Origin: a virus
Strand: one strand, 5' to 3'
IMG/VR virus record: IMGVR_UViG_3300042874_000086
Span: 25,673-89,672 of that record
DNA: 64,000 nucleotides
Shown: positions 52,930-60,896 of the stretch, one piece after another
Numbering within the stretch: the first letter of the stretch is position 1
Layout of the letters: the number at the start of each line of letters is the position of its first letter
Translations under genes and position numbers: made by a program
Notes under the pieces: generated by a model
Seen by the model: the letters and a program-made list of their open reading frames with translations, nothing else
What the model was told of the DNA's origin: nothing
Databases searched by the model: none

Positions 52930-53328
52930 TTAATCGTTAAAGTACCCTATATTATTCTTAATACCTAGTACCGAGCCTCTACGTTCCAATAGGTACATTT
53001 TATTATCTTTCAACAAAACGTAAGTAGCCTCTTTGATGGGGGTTCCAAGTTTTGTTAAACGAAACTGTTGGTGCGTATAAGGATTATAAGTAATTTCATC
53101 AATTATTTTGAAATCACCCTTATGATATGGTACGTAACCAGCACACCCAACCTTAGCGTGTACGTTTTTTCTTTTGGTGTCCAGTACAACTTGTCTACGT
53201 TTTTCAGAAACTTTGAAGGTTGCTCTGAAACATACTGAACAAGTTGGGTGGTCTACAACTTTGTTTTTGTGTTGAACACTGAACGTTCCAGTATGTAAAT
53301 TTCTATAAAAATAAAACTTTGCTCTCAT
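52930..53328 (-). CDS. Unknown basic protein (132 aa)
   Basis: N-terminal half is beta-rich and basic with two Cys (TCSVCFRATFKV..), later a TYNPYTHQQFRLTKLG stretch. Not recognised. Confidence 0.5.
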   Translation of the reverse strand: MRAKFYFYRNLHTGTFSVQHKNKVVDHPTCSVCFRATFKVSEKRRQVVLDTKRKNVHAKVGCAGYVPYHKGDFKIIDEITYNPYTHQQFRLTKLGTPIKEATYVLLKDNKMYLLERRGSVLGIKNNIGYFND

Positions 53329-53368
53329 CTTAACTCCTTTATATTTCGTATATACCCCTCAGCGTCAT

Positions 53369-53384
53369 TTCTAGGTACCTAGAA
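53369..53384. promoter_or_regulatory. 16-bp perfect palindrome
   Basis: TTCTAGGTACCTAGAA in the 104-base gap between two minus-strand genes, distinct from the repeated early palindrome. Operator-like; no other copy seen. Confidence 0.4.
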
Positions 53385-53432
53385 GCAACGATTACGTAGA
53401 CCGTAGTGTGTTGATATTACTTTGGGTATAAA

Positions 53433-53651
53433 TTATGTTCTAGGGCTTGTATTTAAGTCTTCTAGACTTTCTTGTTTTCCATCTAAGTAAACAGAAACTG
53501 TGCCCGCTATTAAAATTTCAAGCTCTCTATAAATTGGGTCATCCGAATTTCCCCATACAAGGTACGGATGTCCAACTACAAATACTCCCATATAAGTACC
53601 ATTATCAAACCTAGCGGCTACGTATAAGCCAGTCTCTTTGTTTGCAATCAT
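53433..53651 (-). CDS. Unknown protein (72 aa)
   Basis: Beta-rich: GLYVAARFDNGTYMGVFVVGHPYLVWGNSD.., compact single domain. Not recognised. Confidence 0.5.
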   Translation of the reverse strand: MIANKETGLYVAARFDNGTYMGVFVVGHPYLVWGNSDDPIYRELEILIAGTVSVYLDGKQESLEDLNTSPRT

Positions 53652-53660
53652 TTTGACCCT

Positions 53661-53987
53661 TTAACCATTTACACGAAGCGCTGAACACCCCACGGTTTTT
53701 CCAAACTCATTTTTAATAGCTTTAAAGGTAGCTACAACATCTTTACGGTGAGGCAGTTTCTCTCTGACGTAATTGAGAACTGGTGCTGACACAATAAGCA
53801 TAACACCCTCTTCTGCTTTAGGGAGACCCGCAATATCTGTAAATTCAATTTCATAGATTGGTACGCCATCAACTATGCCTATTAAGTTTTGCTGTTGTGT
53901 AACTTTTACTGGACTATTTGCATGTGGGATTGTTACCCCAAGTGGTAATAAGTCTACCGAGTGTGCCGTTAAGTTTATAAATTTCAA
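53661..53987 (-). CDS. Conserved unknown phage protein (108 aa)
   Basis: MKFINLTAHSVDLLP..ITIPHANSPVKV then IYEIEFTDIAGLP and LIVSAPVLNYVREKLPHRKDVVAT. The N-terminal INLTxHxVxLL motif recurs in phage and actinobacterial proteins of unknown function. Overlaps the next minus gene by four bases. Confidence 0.6.
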   Translation of the reverse strand: MKFINLTAHSVDLLPLGVTIPHANSPVKVTQQQNLIGIVDGVPIYEIEFTDIAGLPKAEEGVMLIVSAPVLNYVREKLPHRKDVVATFKAIKNEFGKTVGCSALRVNG

Positions 53988-54262
53988 TTTTTATCCTTTT
54001 GTTTTACGAGGTGCCAATGGTGGTCTTTTCCACTTATAACACGATTAACTATATCTTCTTGGGTATACCCAAGGAACCTTAGGAAATTAGTCATTCTCTC
54101 ATTTTCATAAGTTAAATCTTCTATTCCCTCTAAATTTTCCAACACCTCAAGTTTCAAATCTTTTGTAGATTTTTCGAGGTAGTCAATATATCTATTCATT
54201 TCGTTGATTTCCCCCGACAATCCCTTACCTATACTATTATCAAGTATGTCAGACCTTTTCAT
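53984..54262 (-). CDS. Unknown helical protein (92 aa)
   Basis: Coiled-coil segment (INEMNRYIDYLEKSTKDLKLEVLENLEGIEDLTYENERMTNFLRFLGY). Coupled to the 108-residue gene. Unknown. Confidence 0.5.
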   Translation of the reverse strand: MKRSDILDNSIGKGLSGEINEMNRYIDYLEKSTKDLKLEVLENLEGIEDLTYENERMTNFLRFLGYTQEDIVNRVISGKDHHWHLVKQKDKN

Positions 54263-54272
54263 ATTAACCCCT

Positions 54273-54533
54273 TTAATTTATTTTAATATCTGGACATTCT
54301 TTACGAATGTTCTTTAAAGTGTAAATGGCATATAAGTCCTCCTCTTTTGATATGGGGCACCCAAATTTTTGTTTATCTGCCAATTTTGATAGGGACATTA
54401 TAGCATTTTCACAACTTAATGTGTTGTCTACATAAACTAAATCAACATAAAATTCAAACTGCCAATCAAGTATTTTGCAGTTATTTTGGTTTGCCAACAG
54501 TAAAACTGGAAGTAGTAATAAAAGTACTTTCAT
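54273..54533 (-). CDS. Small secreted or periplasmic protein
   Basis: 86 residues. Signal peptide MKVLLLLLPVLLLA-NQ (cleavage near residue 15), then three or four Cys (NNCKI, LSCEN, FGCPI, KECPD) that could form disulphides in the periplasm. Possibly a superinfection-exclusion or envelope factor; inference only. Confidence 0.55.
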   Translation of the reverse strand: MKVLLLLLPVLLLANQNNCKILDWQFEFYVDLVYVDNTLSCENAIMSLSKLADKQKFGCPISKEEDLYAIYTLKNIRKECPDIKIN

Positions 54534-54955
54534 TCGTTATCCTTCGGTTCATAATAATCAATAGCAATGCGTTTACAATTTATACAAGTATGTGAATTTG
54601 CTATTAATTCTGAATATTTACCCCCATTACAACTCTTTGATTCATCTGTGTATTTATCAACATATTTGCTATGTGTAAAATCTTTAGATAATTCTTTATT
54701 ATCAGATTCTAATTCTTTGATACGACCTAATAATTCATTAACTTGTATAGCATAAACATCTCTTAAATTGTCCCAACAATCATTACTACACATTTCAACT
54801 TCAACGCCTTCTACCCATTCATGCAATACATCAGCATACGGGTGACGATTAGTTCCTTTAGGGATACATACATTTGATTCAAAGAATTTATCTAAAAATC
54901 CTTTTATTTCATATTCTGAATCATAAAATTCGTTGTATAAACCCTCTTTAGTCAT
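54530..54955 (-). CDS. Unknown acidic protein (141 aa)
   Basis: N-terminal NEFYDSEYEIKGFLDKFFESN, central helix with LLGRIKELESDNKEL, and a C-terminal SHTCINCKRIA with C-x2-C. Overlaps the signal-peptide gene by four bases. Confidence 0.5.
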   Translation of the reverse strand: MTKEGLYNEFYDSEYEIKGFLDKFFESNVCIPKGTNRHPYADVLHEWVEGVEVEMCSNDCWDNLRDVYAIQVNELLGRIKELESDNKELSKDFTHSKYVDKYTDESKSCNGGKYSELIANSHTCINCKRIAIDYYEPKDNE

Positions 54956-54966
54956 AGTTTATCCTT

Positions 54967-55101
54967 TTATTTTATGTATATTCCATGTTTTGATAGTAAG
55001 TTTTTTGTTAATAAAAACACCTGTAATAAGTCATGTGGTTCCATGTCTTTAATCTGCTCAAGTATTAGTTCAAGCACTAGTCCGGACTGTTCTATATTCA
55101 T
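54967..55101 (-). CDS. Small helical protein (44 aa)
   Basis: ATG after AAAGGGG. MNIEQSGLVLELILEQIKDM.., leucine-rich helices to IYIK, ending 11 bases before the next gene. Conservation cannot be judged. Confidence 0.45.
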   Translation of the reverse strand: MNIEQSGLVLELILEQIKDMEPHDLLQVFLLTKNLLSKHGIYIK

Positions 55102-55127
55102 CTTAAACCCCTTTAGTATTTTTAAAA

Positions 55128-55143
55128 AGTTCCATGTGGAACT
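55128..55143 (-). repeat. Early palindrome AGTTCCATGTGGAACT
   Basis: Between rIIB and the 44-residue gene, flanked by A and T runs (AAAA..TTTT), so the RNA could form a 9-bp hairpin. Confidence 0.85.
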
Positions 55144-55152
55144 TTTAAGTTG

Positions 55153-56091
55153 TTAAGCGTACTGCCAAGTACACCCACCTGCTTTTGTACGGATACCTTT
55201 ACAAACCTTTGTAATGTTTGTGGCAAAGATACCAGTTTTTGTTTCAGCTTCTGCGGCGGAGGCATAAACTACTTTTACATTTTTACCCTTCTCATTGGTA
55301 ACCAACATAACTGCTTTACCCTCTTTAGGGATTTCAACTTTTGATTGTTTATAAACTTTAATATCACGAAGTACATCAAAGTTACTTGCTTTATCAGTGA
55401 CATCCTCAATTATTTCATAATCACATACCCGCATTTTAGTATCATTGTAGTCAGCCGGAATTGATACAACATCTCGTGGGTTTACCTTACAAGCCATGAT
55501 ACGATTCCCTGAACATGACCCGAAGTGTTTTAGGTATGAATAACTGCAAACATGAAGCCCATCAGAACAAGTTACTTGGGAGTTCTCATTAACCATATTA
55601 CGAGGCATACTTGGTTTCGCACCTACTGAATTATCAATAGTACCTGTGTAAATATCTTTGTAGTTTGGGCGTACTTTTTTATAAACCACAAAATGCCCGT
55701 CTTCTGTAATGGGGATTCCACCTTTTTCCAAAAACTGGTAGAGTTCCTTAACAGCTCTGTACGAAGGGTTCTCCATCAGATTGCTCAAGAAATTTATAAG
55801 AGGGTTAATATTAAACCCAGATTCCATTAAATCAAATAACTTGTCTACCACATAGTTATGTAGCTCCTTGCCTTTGTAGAGCACAACACCATCCTTGACC
55901 TCAACAGTACCATTAGAATATACTTCAATAGCTTTAGAAATATTGATGAGATTTAGAAGTTCTTCTTCGTCTGCCCCACGTTTGATTGCTTCAAGCACCT
56001 GTGTGTAATTTACATGTGTTGTATCAACAACTTTTGGAATTCCATCCAAAAGCACCGTAATTGAATTTTGTGAGATAATATAGTGTACCAT
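55153..56091 (-). CDS. rIIB: RIIB-like protein
   Basis: 312 residues from the ATG at 56091 (SD AAGGAG), the same length as T4 RIIB; the frame extends further upstream, but that overlaps rIIA. Features: MVHYIISQNSITVLLDG, LINFLSNLMENPSYRAVKELYQFLEKGGIPITEDGHFVVYKKV, CSDGLHVCSYSYLKHFGSCSGNRIMACKVNPRDVVSIPADYN. With RIIA it excludes or counters rex-like and superinfecting functions in T4; here the role is inferred. Confidence 0.88.
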   Translation of the reverse strand: MVHYIISQNSITVLLDGIPKVVDTTHVNYTQVLEAIKRGADEEELLNLINISKAIEVYSNGTVEVKDGVVLYKGKELHNYVVDKLFDLMESGFNINPLINFLSNLMENPSYRAVKELYQFLEKGGIPITEDGHFVVYKKVRPNYKDIYTGTIDNSVGAKPSMPRNMVNENSQVTCSDGLHVCSYSYLKHFGSCSGNRIMACKVNPRDVVSIPADYNDTKMRVCDYEIIEDVTDKASNFDVLRDIKVYKQSKVEIPKEGKAVMLVTNEKGKNVKVVYASAAEAETKTGIFATNITKVCKGIRTKAGGCTWQYA

Positions 56092-56092
56092 C

Positions 56093-58285
56093 TTAGACTC
56101 CTTGTTTTGTTTTAGTATTATAACAAGAATCAATCATTTTGGCAATTGATTCCACCTGAGATTTATGGGTAGAATTAACACAACTAAGCATATCGTACTT
56201 CTTCATAACCTCCTCAATTTTAGGGTCTTTAAATTCTTTCTTAACCACCTTTAAAAATGGAAGATTTTTTTCGATATTACCTTGGTCTAGGTATGGGGTT
56301 CTTGTGAGTTGCTCACCAGATTCCAACAAACTTTTCACAGCATTAATGTAGTCCTTCGGTAAGTTCATATTTACCAAATCAACCAATCTTGAGCGGTATT
56401 CATGTTGATACTTTTTAAGTAAAGCGTCCCCCACCATGGTTACAGTGCCGATTTCCCGTTTTAGAAAATCTTCATAATGTTCTCCAAACTTTGTAAAGGA
56501 TTTCTGTGTCTTACTGACAATAATAATAATCAAATCTTTATCATACTTTACTTGGTCAAGTACGGTTTTAATTGTGTTTAAAATTCTTGATGTTGAAAAT
56601 TGTTCATAACCATCAAAGTTTCGGTTAGCCAAATTATAGTCACCAGTACCATATTTAGGGATGTAAATTATTTTAGTTTTTGTATCCCCATTGACTTGTA
56701 TATTATCATTGAGGGTAAAAACACCAGCCGTACTATTTGATTTATCTACAGCAAGTACAGTTTTAACTGTGTTTAAAATTCTCGATGTTGAAAATTGTTT
56801 ATAACCACCACAGTTTTGGTATTTAGTTTTTGTATCCCCGTTGACTTGTATATTATCATTGAGGGTAAAAACACCCGTTTTATGGTAATAAGTAGCCCCA
56901 GTGATAGGTGTATATACCCCAGTTGTCCCATTTGATTTATCTATCGCAAGTCCATGCTTTTTTGCTAAGGTACTAGCAAGTTCAATAGTTACCCCACAAT
57001 TTTCGGCAAACTCTTGTATAAACTTAATTTGTTCCTCTTTTTCTATCTTATTTTTACCAGCAATCTCGGGCTGGATAGCCACAATCTTACCTAAATCTCG
57101 TTCTTTGTATAATCCAAGAACTTTATTGGTTAGTTGTTGGTTATCTGCAAAAATAATTATACCAGATAATAAACTTGTAGCGGCGTATGTATCTTTTCGG
57201 AGTCCTCTCCTCCAACTTGTATACTTTAATTGGTATCCATCAAGACCAATTTTAGGGTATGACCCTTGGTACTTAATACCTATCGGGTGGTTCCCACTGT
57301 TTGAAAAAATTGAACGAACACTATATGGCATTTTACCGATTGTATTAACAATTTGTATCAAGTTACCTTTTATATTTTTAGTCATTTCTAGGTACTGGGC
57401 AGTTAACTCCTTAGTAATTTCAGTTTCGAACTTTTTAAGGTTGGTTAAAGTTTCTTTGGTATATGAAAGTCCTTCTCGGCTACCTGACATTTGAACCTCA
57501 CCAGTTTCTGCCGAAACTACTAATCCTTGTATTTCAAGATTAGGTAAGGAATACGTAGAACAATCAATAGGGTATGCAACATTTGCCATAACTACAACAG
57601 GATTAGTCGATTCTTCAAAAATCTTCCAATTCTTGCCTTGGAAGATTGGTTTTGTAAAATCAGGGTACTCCAAATCTTGGTTACACTTAGGTTTTACTCT
57701 AAAGTGGCTATAAACGTTTACTGCTGAACGGTAAAAGTCATTAATATCTTGAACTTGAATAGGCACTGAAACTTCAACACCATTTGGTTCGTCTGTTTTA
57801 AACTCACCCAACTTTGCAATAGAAGGAACACCCGCGTCACTGAATACTGAATAGATTGACTTAGTACCGTATTGGAATGAAGTCAAAGTAAACGCACCAC
57901 CTTGAGTATATGCAAAAGGAGACTTTGAACCTACCCCTAAAGCTCCATTAAAGGCATTTGAGCCACGTTTGGAAGAACTCCCCATAGTTGAGTAAAGCTC
58001 GAATACAGTTTCCTCACTCATACCCACTCCAAAATCTCGAATTGAAAAGAAAGGTTCTAACCTAGTTGGTAAGTGTACCTCGAATGGGATATGTTCCATT
58101 CTAGCTTCAATTTGAGCATCCAAAGCATTTGTTGAAAGTTCCCGAACAACTGCCAATGGTTTGTTAGAATATAAACGGCTTGATAGTAAGTCAAACATTA
58201 CACTATTGGCTTCAATCTTACAAGCAACACTTCCTACATTACTTTCAGCTCTTACAACTGTATTTTCAATAATCATCTTAGACAC
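56093..58285 (-). CDS. rIIA: RIIA-like GHKL-ATPase protein with internal duplication
   Basis: 730 residues against 725 for T4 RIIA. GHKL ATPase motifs: AVVRELSTNALDA (N box, ~48), FSIRDFGVGM (G1), GALGVGSKSPFAYT (G2). Between ~465 and 600, GVFTLNDNIQVNGDTKTK and FSTSRILNT(V/I)KTVL occur twice, encoded by near-identical DNA (56563-56622 repeated at 56757-56816). It ends just upstream of the rIIB ATG. Confidence 0.9.
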   Translation of the reverse strand: MSKMIIENTVVRAESNVGSVACKIEANSVMFDLLSSRLYSNKPLAVVRELSTNALDAQIEARMEHIPFEVHLPTRLEPFFSIRDFGVGMSEETVFELYSTMGSSSKRGSNAFNGALGVGSKSPFAYTQGGAFTLTSFQYGTKSIYSVFSDAGVPSIAKLGEFKTDEPNGVEVSVPIQVQDINDFYRSAVNVYSHFRVKPKCNQDLEYPDFTKPIFQGKNWKIFEESTNPVVVMANVAYPIDCSTYSLPNLEIQGLVVSAETGEVQMSGSREGLSYTKETLTNLKKFETEITKELTAQYLEMTKNIKGNLIQIVNTIGKMPYSVRSIFSNSGNHPIGIKYQGSYPKIGLDGYQLKYTSWRRGLRKDTYAATSLLSGIIIFADNQQLTNKVLGLYKERDLGKIVAIQPEIAGKNKIEKEEQIKFIQEFAENCGVTIELASTLAKKHGLAIDKSNGTTGVYTPITGATYYHKTGVFTLNDNIQVNGDTKTKYQNCGGYKQFSTSRILNTVKTVLAVDKSNSTAGVFTLNDNIQVNGDTKTKIIYIPKYGTGDYNLANRNFDGYEQFSTSRILNTIKTVLDQVKYDKDLIIIIVSKTQKSFTKFGEHYEDFLKREIGTVTMVGDALLKKYQHEYRSRLVDLVNMNLPKDYINAVKSLLESGEQLTRTPYLDQGNIEKNLPFLKVVKKEFKDPKIEEVMKKYDMLSCVNSTHKSQVESIAKMIDSCYNTKTKQGV
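56559..56884 (-). repeat. Internal direct duplication in rIIA
   Basis: Two segments repeat: ~60 bases at 56563 and 56757, and ~50 bases at 56682 and 56831 (GTATCCCC(A/G)TTGACTTG..). Offsets of 194 and 149 bases show one copy gained or lost 45 bases in between. A third partial match (GATTTATCTA(C/T)..GCAAG) is at 56935. Confidence 0.8.
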
Positions 58286-58305
58286 CTTTATGGTTATATA
58301 TTAAA

Positions 58306-58321
58306 AGTTCTATATGGAACT
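58306..58321 (-). repeat. Early palindrome AGTTCTATATGGAACT
   Basis: 20 bases upstream of the rIIA ATG, where it could affect initiation or early transcription. Confidence 0.85.
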
Positions 58322-58331
58322 TTATAGTTTA

Positions 58332-58437
58332 AGTTTAAATTCCTTTAAGGAGTAAACAAGTGATAGGTCTTGGGACAGACATAATGTCGCCAATCAAACC
58401 CCACAAAATAGGGGGTTCAAATTTTCAGTTCGTTTAA
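58332..58437 (+). repeat. MIGLGT leader cassette, copy C
   Basis: Opposite in orientation to all neighbours. AAGGAG, GTG at 58360, ORF MIGLGTDIMSPIKPHKIGGSNFQFV, stop TAA at 58435-58437, overlapping the 3' end of the 122-residue minus gene. AACCCC/GGGGTT (58397-58417) forms a hairpin, the counterpart of that in copy B. Confidence 0.75.
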
Positions 58438-58802
58438 GGTTCAGCGATGATATTTCCATCTTCGTCTACTAAACCTGCTTCTTCCAGACGTTTCCACAAT
58501 TCATTTGAGATGGGTTCTGAAGCTATCAAAAACAATTCATTCATAGTTTCATCATCCATACCTTTAAGTACCCATTCCATAAGTCTGGAAATCTTCTTAA
58601 ACTTATTACTTTTTTCAAAGAACTCCGAGGTATTCATCATTGACATAGCCACCATTACTGTGGCAATCTTTTCGTCCCATGTAAACTCAACTGAACCTTT
58701 TTCAAGGATACGTTTGACCCTATCAACAATTACTACATTTGCTTTAAAATCTTCAGGAACTCCTAAGGATTTTGTAATATTTTTTGTACCATGATTAAAC
58801 AT
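58434..58802 (-). CDS. Unknown helical protein (122 aa)
   Basis: Mostly helical, acidic C terminus (AGLVDEDGNIIAEP). Overlaps the next gene's stop by eight bases. No family recognised. Confidence 0.55.
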   Translation of the reverse strand: MFNHGTKNITKSLGVPEDFKANVVIVDRVKRILEKGSVEFTWDEKIATVMVAMSMMNTSEFFEKSNKFKKISRLMEWVLKGMDDETMNELFLIASEPISNELWKRLEEAGLVDEDGNIIAEP

Positions 58803-59049
58803 AGACTTTACCCTTCATGTGAATTTCAAGTACAGTATCTTTATTTACTGCACGGTAGTCGTGTTTTTTAACATCGTAGATTGTGATAAATTTATCACGA
58901 CTAAGGGTAGATTCCCCACCTCGTAATTTTGAGGTTACGCCTAAGCGACCATTAAGATTTCTAATAGTTCCATCTTTTTTAACAAAACGGATTGTAAGGA
59001 TTTTATCTCCAGCCTCTTCCATCAGTCTTTCAAGTGTAGCTTTATTCAT
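58795..59049 (-). CDS. Unknown small beta protein (84 aa)
   Basis: RFVKKDGTIRNLNGRLGVTSKLRGGESTLSRDKFITIYDVKKHDYRAVNKDTVLEIHMKG reads as a small beta-barrel of the kind found in many phage genomes, possibly RNA- or DNA-binding. First gene behind the promoter at 59132. Confidence 0.6.
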   Translation of the reverse strand: MNKATLERLMEEAGDKILTIRFVKKDGTIRNLNGRLGVTSKLRGGESTLSRDKFITIYDVKKHDYRAVNKDTVLEIHMKGKVYV

Positions 59050-59073
59050 TTTATCCCCTTTAGGTTTTTAAAA

Positions 59074-59089
59074 AGTTCCATGTGGAACT
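59074..59089 (-). repeat. Early palindrome AGTTCCATGTGGAACT
   Basis: 25 bases upstream of the 84-residue gene ATG and ~40 downstream of the expected transcription start at 59125. Confidence 0.85.
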
Positions 59090-59131
59090 ATATGGTTGGT
59101 ATAAGAACAACTAATATTTATGAACAGTGAC

Positions 59132-59160
59132 ATTATAACATAATATTATATAAATGTCAA
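59132..59160 (-). promoter_or_regulatory. Consensus sigma70 promoter (TTGACA-17-TATAAT)
   Basis: Minus strand, -35 at 59155-59160, -10 at 59132-59137. Confidence 0.88.
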
Positions 59161-59169
59161 GAGTATTAT

Positions 59170-59397
59170 TCAAAATTTTGATAATACAGATAAATTAAAG
59201 TCCAACTTTTGTAGATTAGTGCCATTATATTCCCTATTCCACACACATTTTTTGGTTCTACGACAGTAAATCAGGTACATTGGTGAGTCAAAATGACTTT
59301 TATACACCCTATACTCCCAATTTTCATAAACTTTAGATAATTGAGGGGTAATAAAACTCTGTTTATTTCCGTCCTCTTTTAGTAGAAATGTTTTCAT
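59170..59397 (-). CDS. Unknown basic protein (75 aa)
   Basis: Tyr/Lys/Arg-rich (YENWEYRVYKSHFDSPMYLIYCRRTKKCVWNREYNG). Not recognised. Confidence 0.5.
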   Translation of the reverse strand: MKTFLLKEDGNKQSFITPQLSKVYENWEYRVYKSHFDSPMYLIYCRRTKKCVWNREYNGTNLQKLDFNLSVLSKF

Positions 59398-59419
59398 TAT
59401 ATCCCTTTAGGTTTTAAAA

Positions 59420-59435
59420 AGTTCAATATGGAACT
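59420..59435 (-). repeat. Early palindrome variant AGTTCAATATGGAACT
   Basis: One off-consensus base (A for Y). CCCAC-AAG-TGGG (59435-59445) and a further TATGGAACTTTAA half follow immediately, as if two copies were partly merged. Confidence 0.75.
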
Positions 59436-59456
59436 CCCACAAGTGGGTATGGAACT

Positions 59457-60029
59457 TTAATGTTTTTCAAAAAAGATTGGAGTACCTTCGTTGCATTTCT
59501 GCATACACCAAGTACACCCCTCACCGCAATACCGTTCACCTTTATCCTCAAGTGTATCTGGGCAAACGAACCCCCCACAACTTTTAGCAACTTCGGAGAT
59601 ACCCTTACCAAAATTTATAATACCACTACCTAAACTGTTGTGAACTACACAATTGGGTAGTGCCATAATTTTAGAGAAATCAAAATCTTGCATACGTTTT
59701 GTGTAAGTGTAAAAAATAATTTCAGGGTGTTTTCGTGCAATTTTTTCCCACTTGTCAATATACTTTTGGGAATAAAATTCACCTGAAGCATGAATACGAA
59801 CGTACTTAAATTTGTTATGAATAACAATATGGGAATCAAAGTTTTCAGCTTGGCTAGCCTCATACATCCGATTATTATAATCAGCTACCACAGGGCGTAA
59901 CTTCTGCATTTTCATAGCATAACATCCTTTACACTCTCTACCACATACTTCCATACCTGCGGTGATTGACCAAACACCTATGTGTTTTGCCAACTTTTTA
60001 TTACCGTCTTTCAGTTTTATTACTAACAT
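59457..60029 (-). CDS. Phage GP88-like Cys-rich protein
   Basis: 190 residues. GMEVCGRECKGCYAMKMQKLRP (C-x3-C-x2-C) resembles the gene-product-88 family of phages and the cluster site of radical-SAM-like proteins; HASGEFYSQKYIDKWEKIARKHPEIIFYTYTKR is the conserved core; CPDTLEDKGERYCGEGCTWCMQKC closes with four more Cys. Biochemical role unknown; an Fe-S cluster is possible. Confidence 0.75.
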   Translation of the reverse strand: MLVIKLKDGNKKLAKHIGVWSITAGMEVCGRECKGCYAMKMQKLRPVVADYNNRMYEASQAENFDSHIVIHNKFKYVRIHASGEFYSQKYIDKWEKIARKHPEIIFYTYTKRMQDFDFSKIMALPNCVVHNSLGSGIINFGKGISEVAKSCGGFVCPDTLEDKGERYCGEGCTWCMQKCNEGTPIFFEKH

Positions 60030-60054
60030 TTCATTTTACCACCTTTATATTTTT

Positions 60055-60070
60055 AGTTCCACATGGAACT
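60055..60070 (-). repeat. Early palindrome AGTTCCACATGGAACT
   Basis: 26 bases upstream of the GP88-like ATG; immediately after the stop of the 90-residue gene. Confidence 0.85.
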
Positions 60071-60072
60071 TT

Positions 60073-60345
60073 TTAGCAACACGAACCTTTACGGAACGAA
60101 TCCAAATAAACCTTGCTACCTTTTTCTTTACGTATAGACTCATATAAGTCGTTGGCATACCTCCTACGGTCTGTTTCAATATCTACTTGTTTCGATAGGG
60201 ATATACAATTTTCTTGTAGTGTTAAACAATACCTTCGGAGTTTATTCAAATCTCCCATTTTAATTGTTATTTCACTCTCTGGTACATTAACCTTGTAAGC
60301 GTCTTCAATAGCTTGAAGGATACTTGGAATTTCCTCAAATTTCAT
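60073..60345 (-). CDS. Unknown helical protein (90 aa)
   Basis: ATG at 60345 after AAGGGGG; the frame extends upstream to 60393 but that part lies before the SD. Helices (EIPSILQAIEDAYKVNVPESEI, NKLRRYCLTLQENCISLSKQVDIETDRRRYANDLYESIRKE) and CC at the end. Unknown. Confidence 0.55.
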   Translation of the reverse strand: MKFEEIPSILQAIEDAYKVNVPESEITIKMGDLNKLRRYCLTLQENCISLSKQVDIETDRRRYANDLYESIRKEKGSKVYLDSFRKGSCC

Positions 60346-60511
60346 TATAGCCCCCTTGAATTTCAGTATGTGACCATACGTAGACCTCTGCAAAATTTGT
60401 ATTACAGGTTAAACATTCCAAACATTCAGTGATAGTACTAGCACCGTAAATAGTATCAGTGACATGTACGTTACTTGAGCCACAGTTAGGGCAAGTATTA
60501 ATTTCATTCAT
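60335..60511 (-). CDS. Small zinc-ribbon protein (58 aa)
   Basis: ATG directly after the previous stop. MNEINTCPNCGSSNVHV.. and ECLECLTCNTNF give paired Cys knuckles, a zinc ribbon. Overlaps the next gene start by 11 bases. Nucleic-acid binding is likely but unproven. Confidence 0.65.
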   Translation of the reverse strand: MNEINTCPNCGSSNVHVTDTIYGASTITECLECLTCNTNFAEVYVWSHTEIQGGYNEI

Positions 60512-60853
60512 TTAGTCCTCCAAAGTTCTATTATATTTTATATCAAACGATTCATCATATTCCGCCTCTGCCTCTTCAAGCAACAAGCCCCCCTCGATGA
60601 ATTGCTCACCTTCCCAAACTTCGAAACGAGCTTCCAAATACTTGTAGTCGGCGGTATCTAAAGTTACCTCACAATCCTCTTCAGGGGTGAATAAAGAAAC
60701 CTCATTAGGTAAATACCCACTGTCCTCAATCAAATCTTGAAGGAGTGGAATAACCCACTCATCATCAGATTTTTCCCACTCGTATTCCCAAACAGAAATT
60801 CCTCTGTTCCCATCAATGTCCGCACCGTAATTTTTATCATTGTACCAAATCAT
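60512..60853 (-). CDS. Acidic protein (113 aa)
   Basis: Very acidic, Trp-rich (WEYEWEKSDDEWVIPLLQDLIED.., FTPEEDCEVTLDTADYKYLEARFEVWEGEQFIEGGLLLEEAEAEYDESF). Charge like a DNA mimic, but this is speculation. Unknown family. Confidence 0.55.
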   Translation of the reverse strand: MIWYNDKNYGADIDGNRGISVWEYEWEKSDDEWVIPLLQDLIEDSGYLPNEVSLFTPEEDCEVTLDTADYKYLEARFEVWEGEQFIEGGLLLEEAEAEYDESFDIKYNRTLED

Positions 60854-60896
60854 TTTAAACCCCTTTAGAATTTTTTAAGTTACTGGCTACTTGTTT

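Noticed and set aside
56901-57494. 197-codon + strand ORF opposite rIIA
   Set aside because: Antisense shadow without SD; rIIA has clear GHKL motifs on the other strand.
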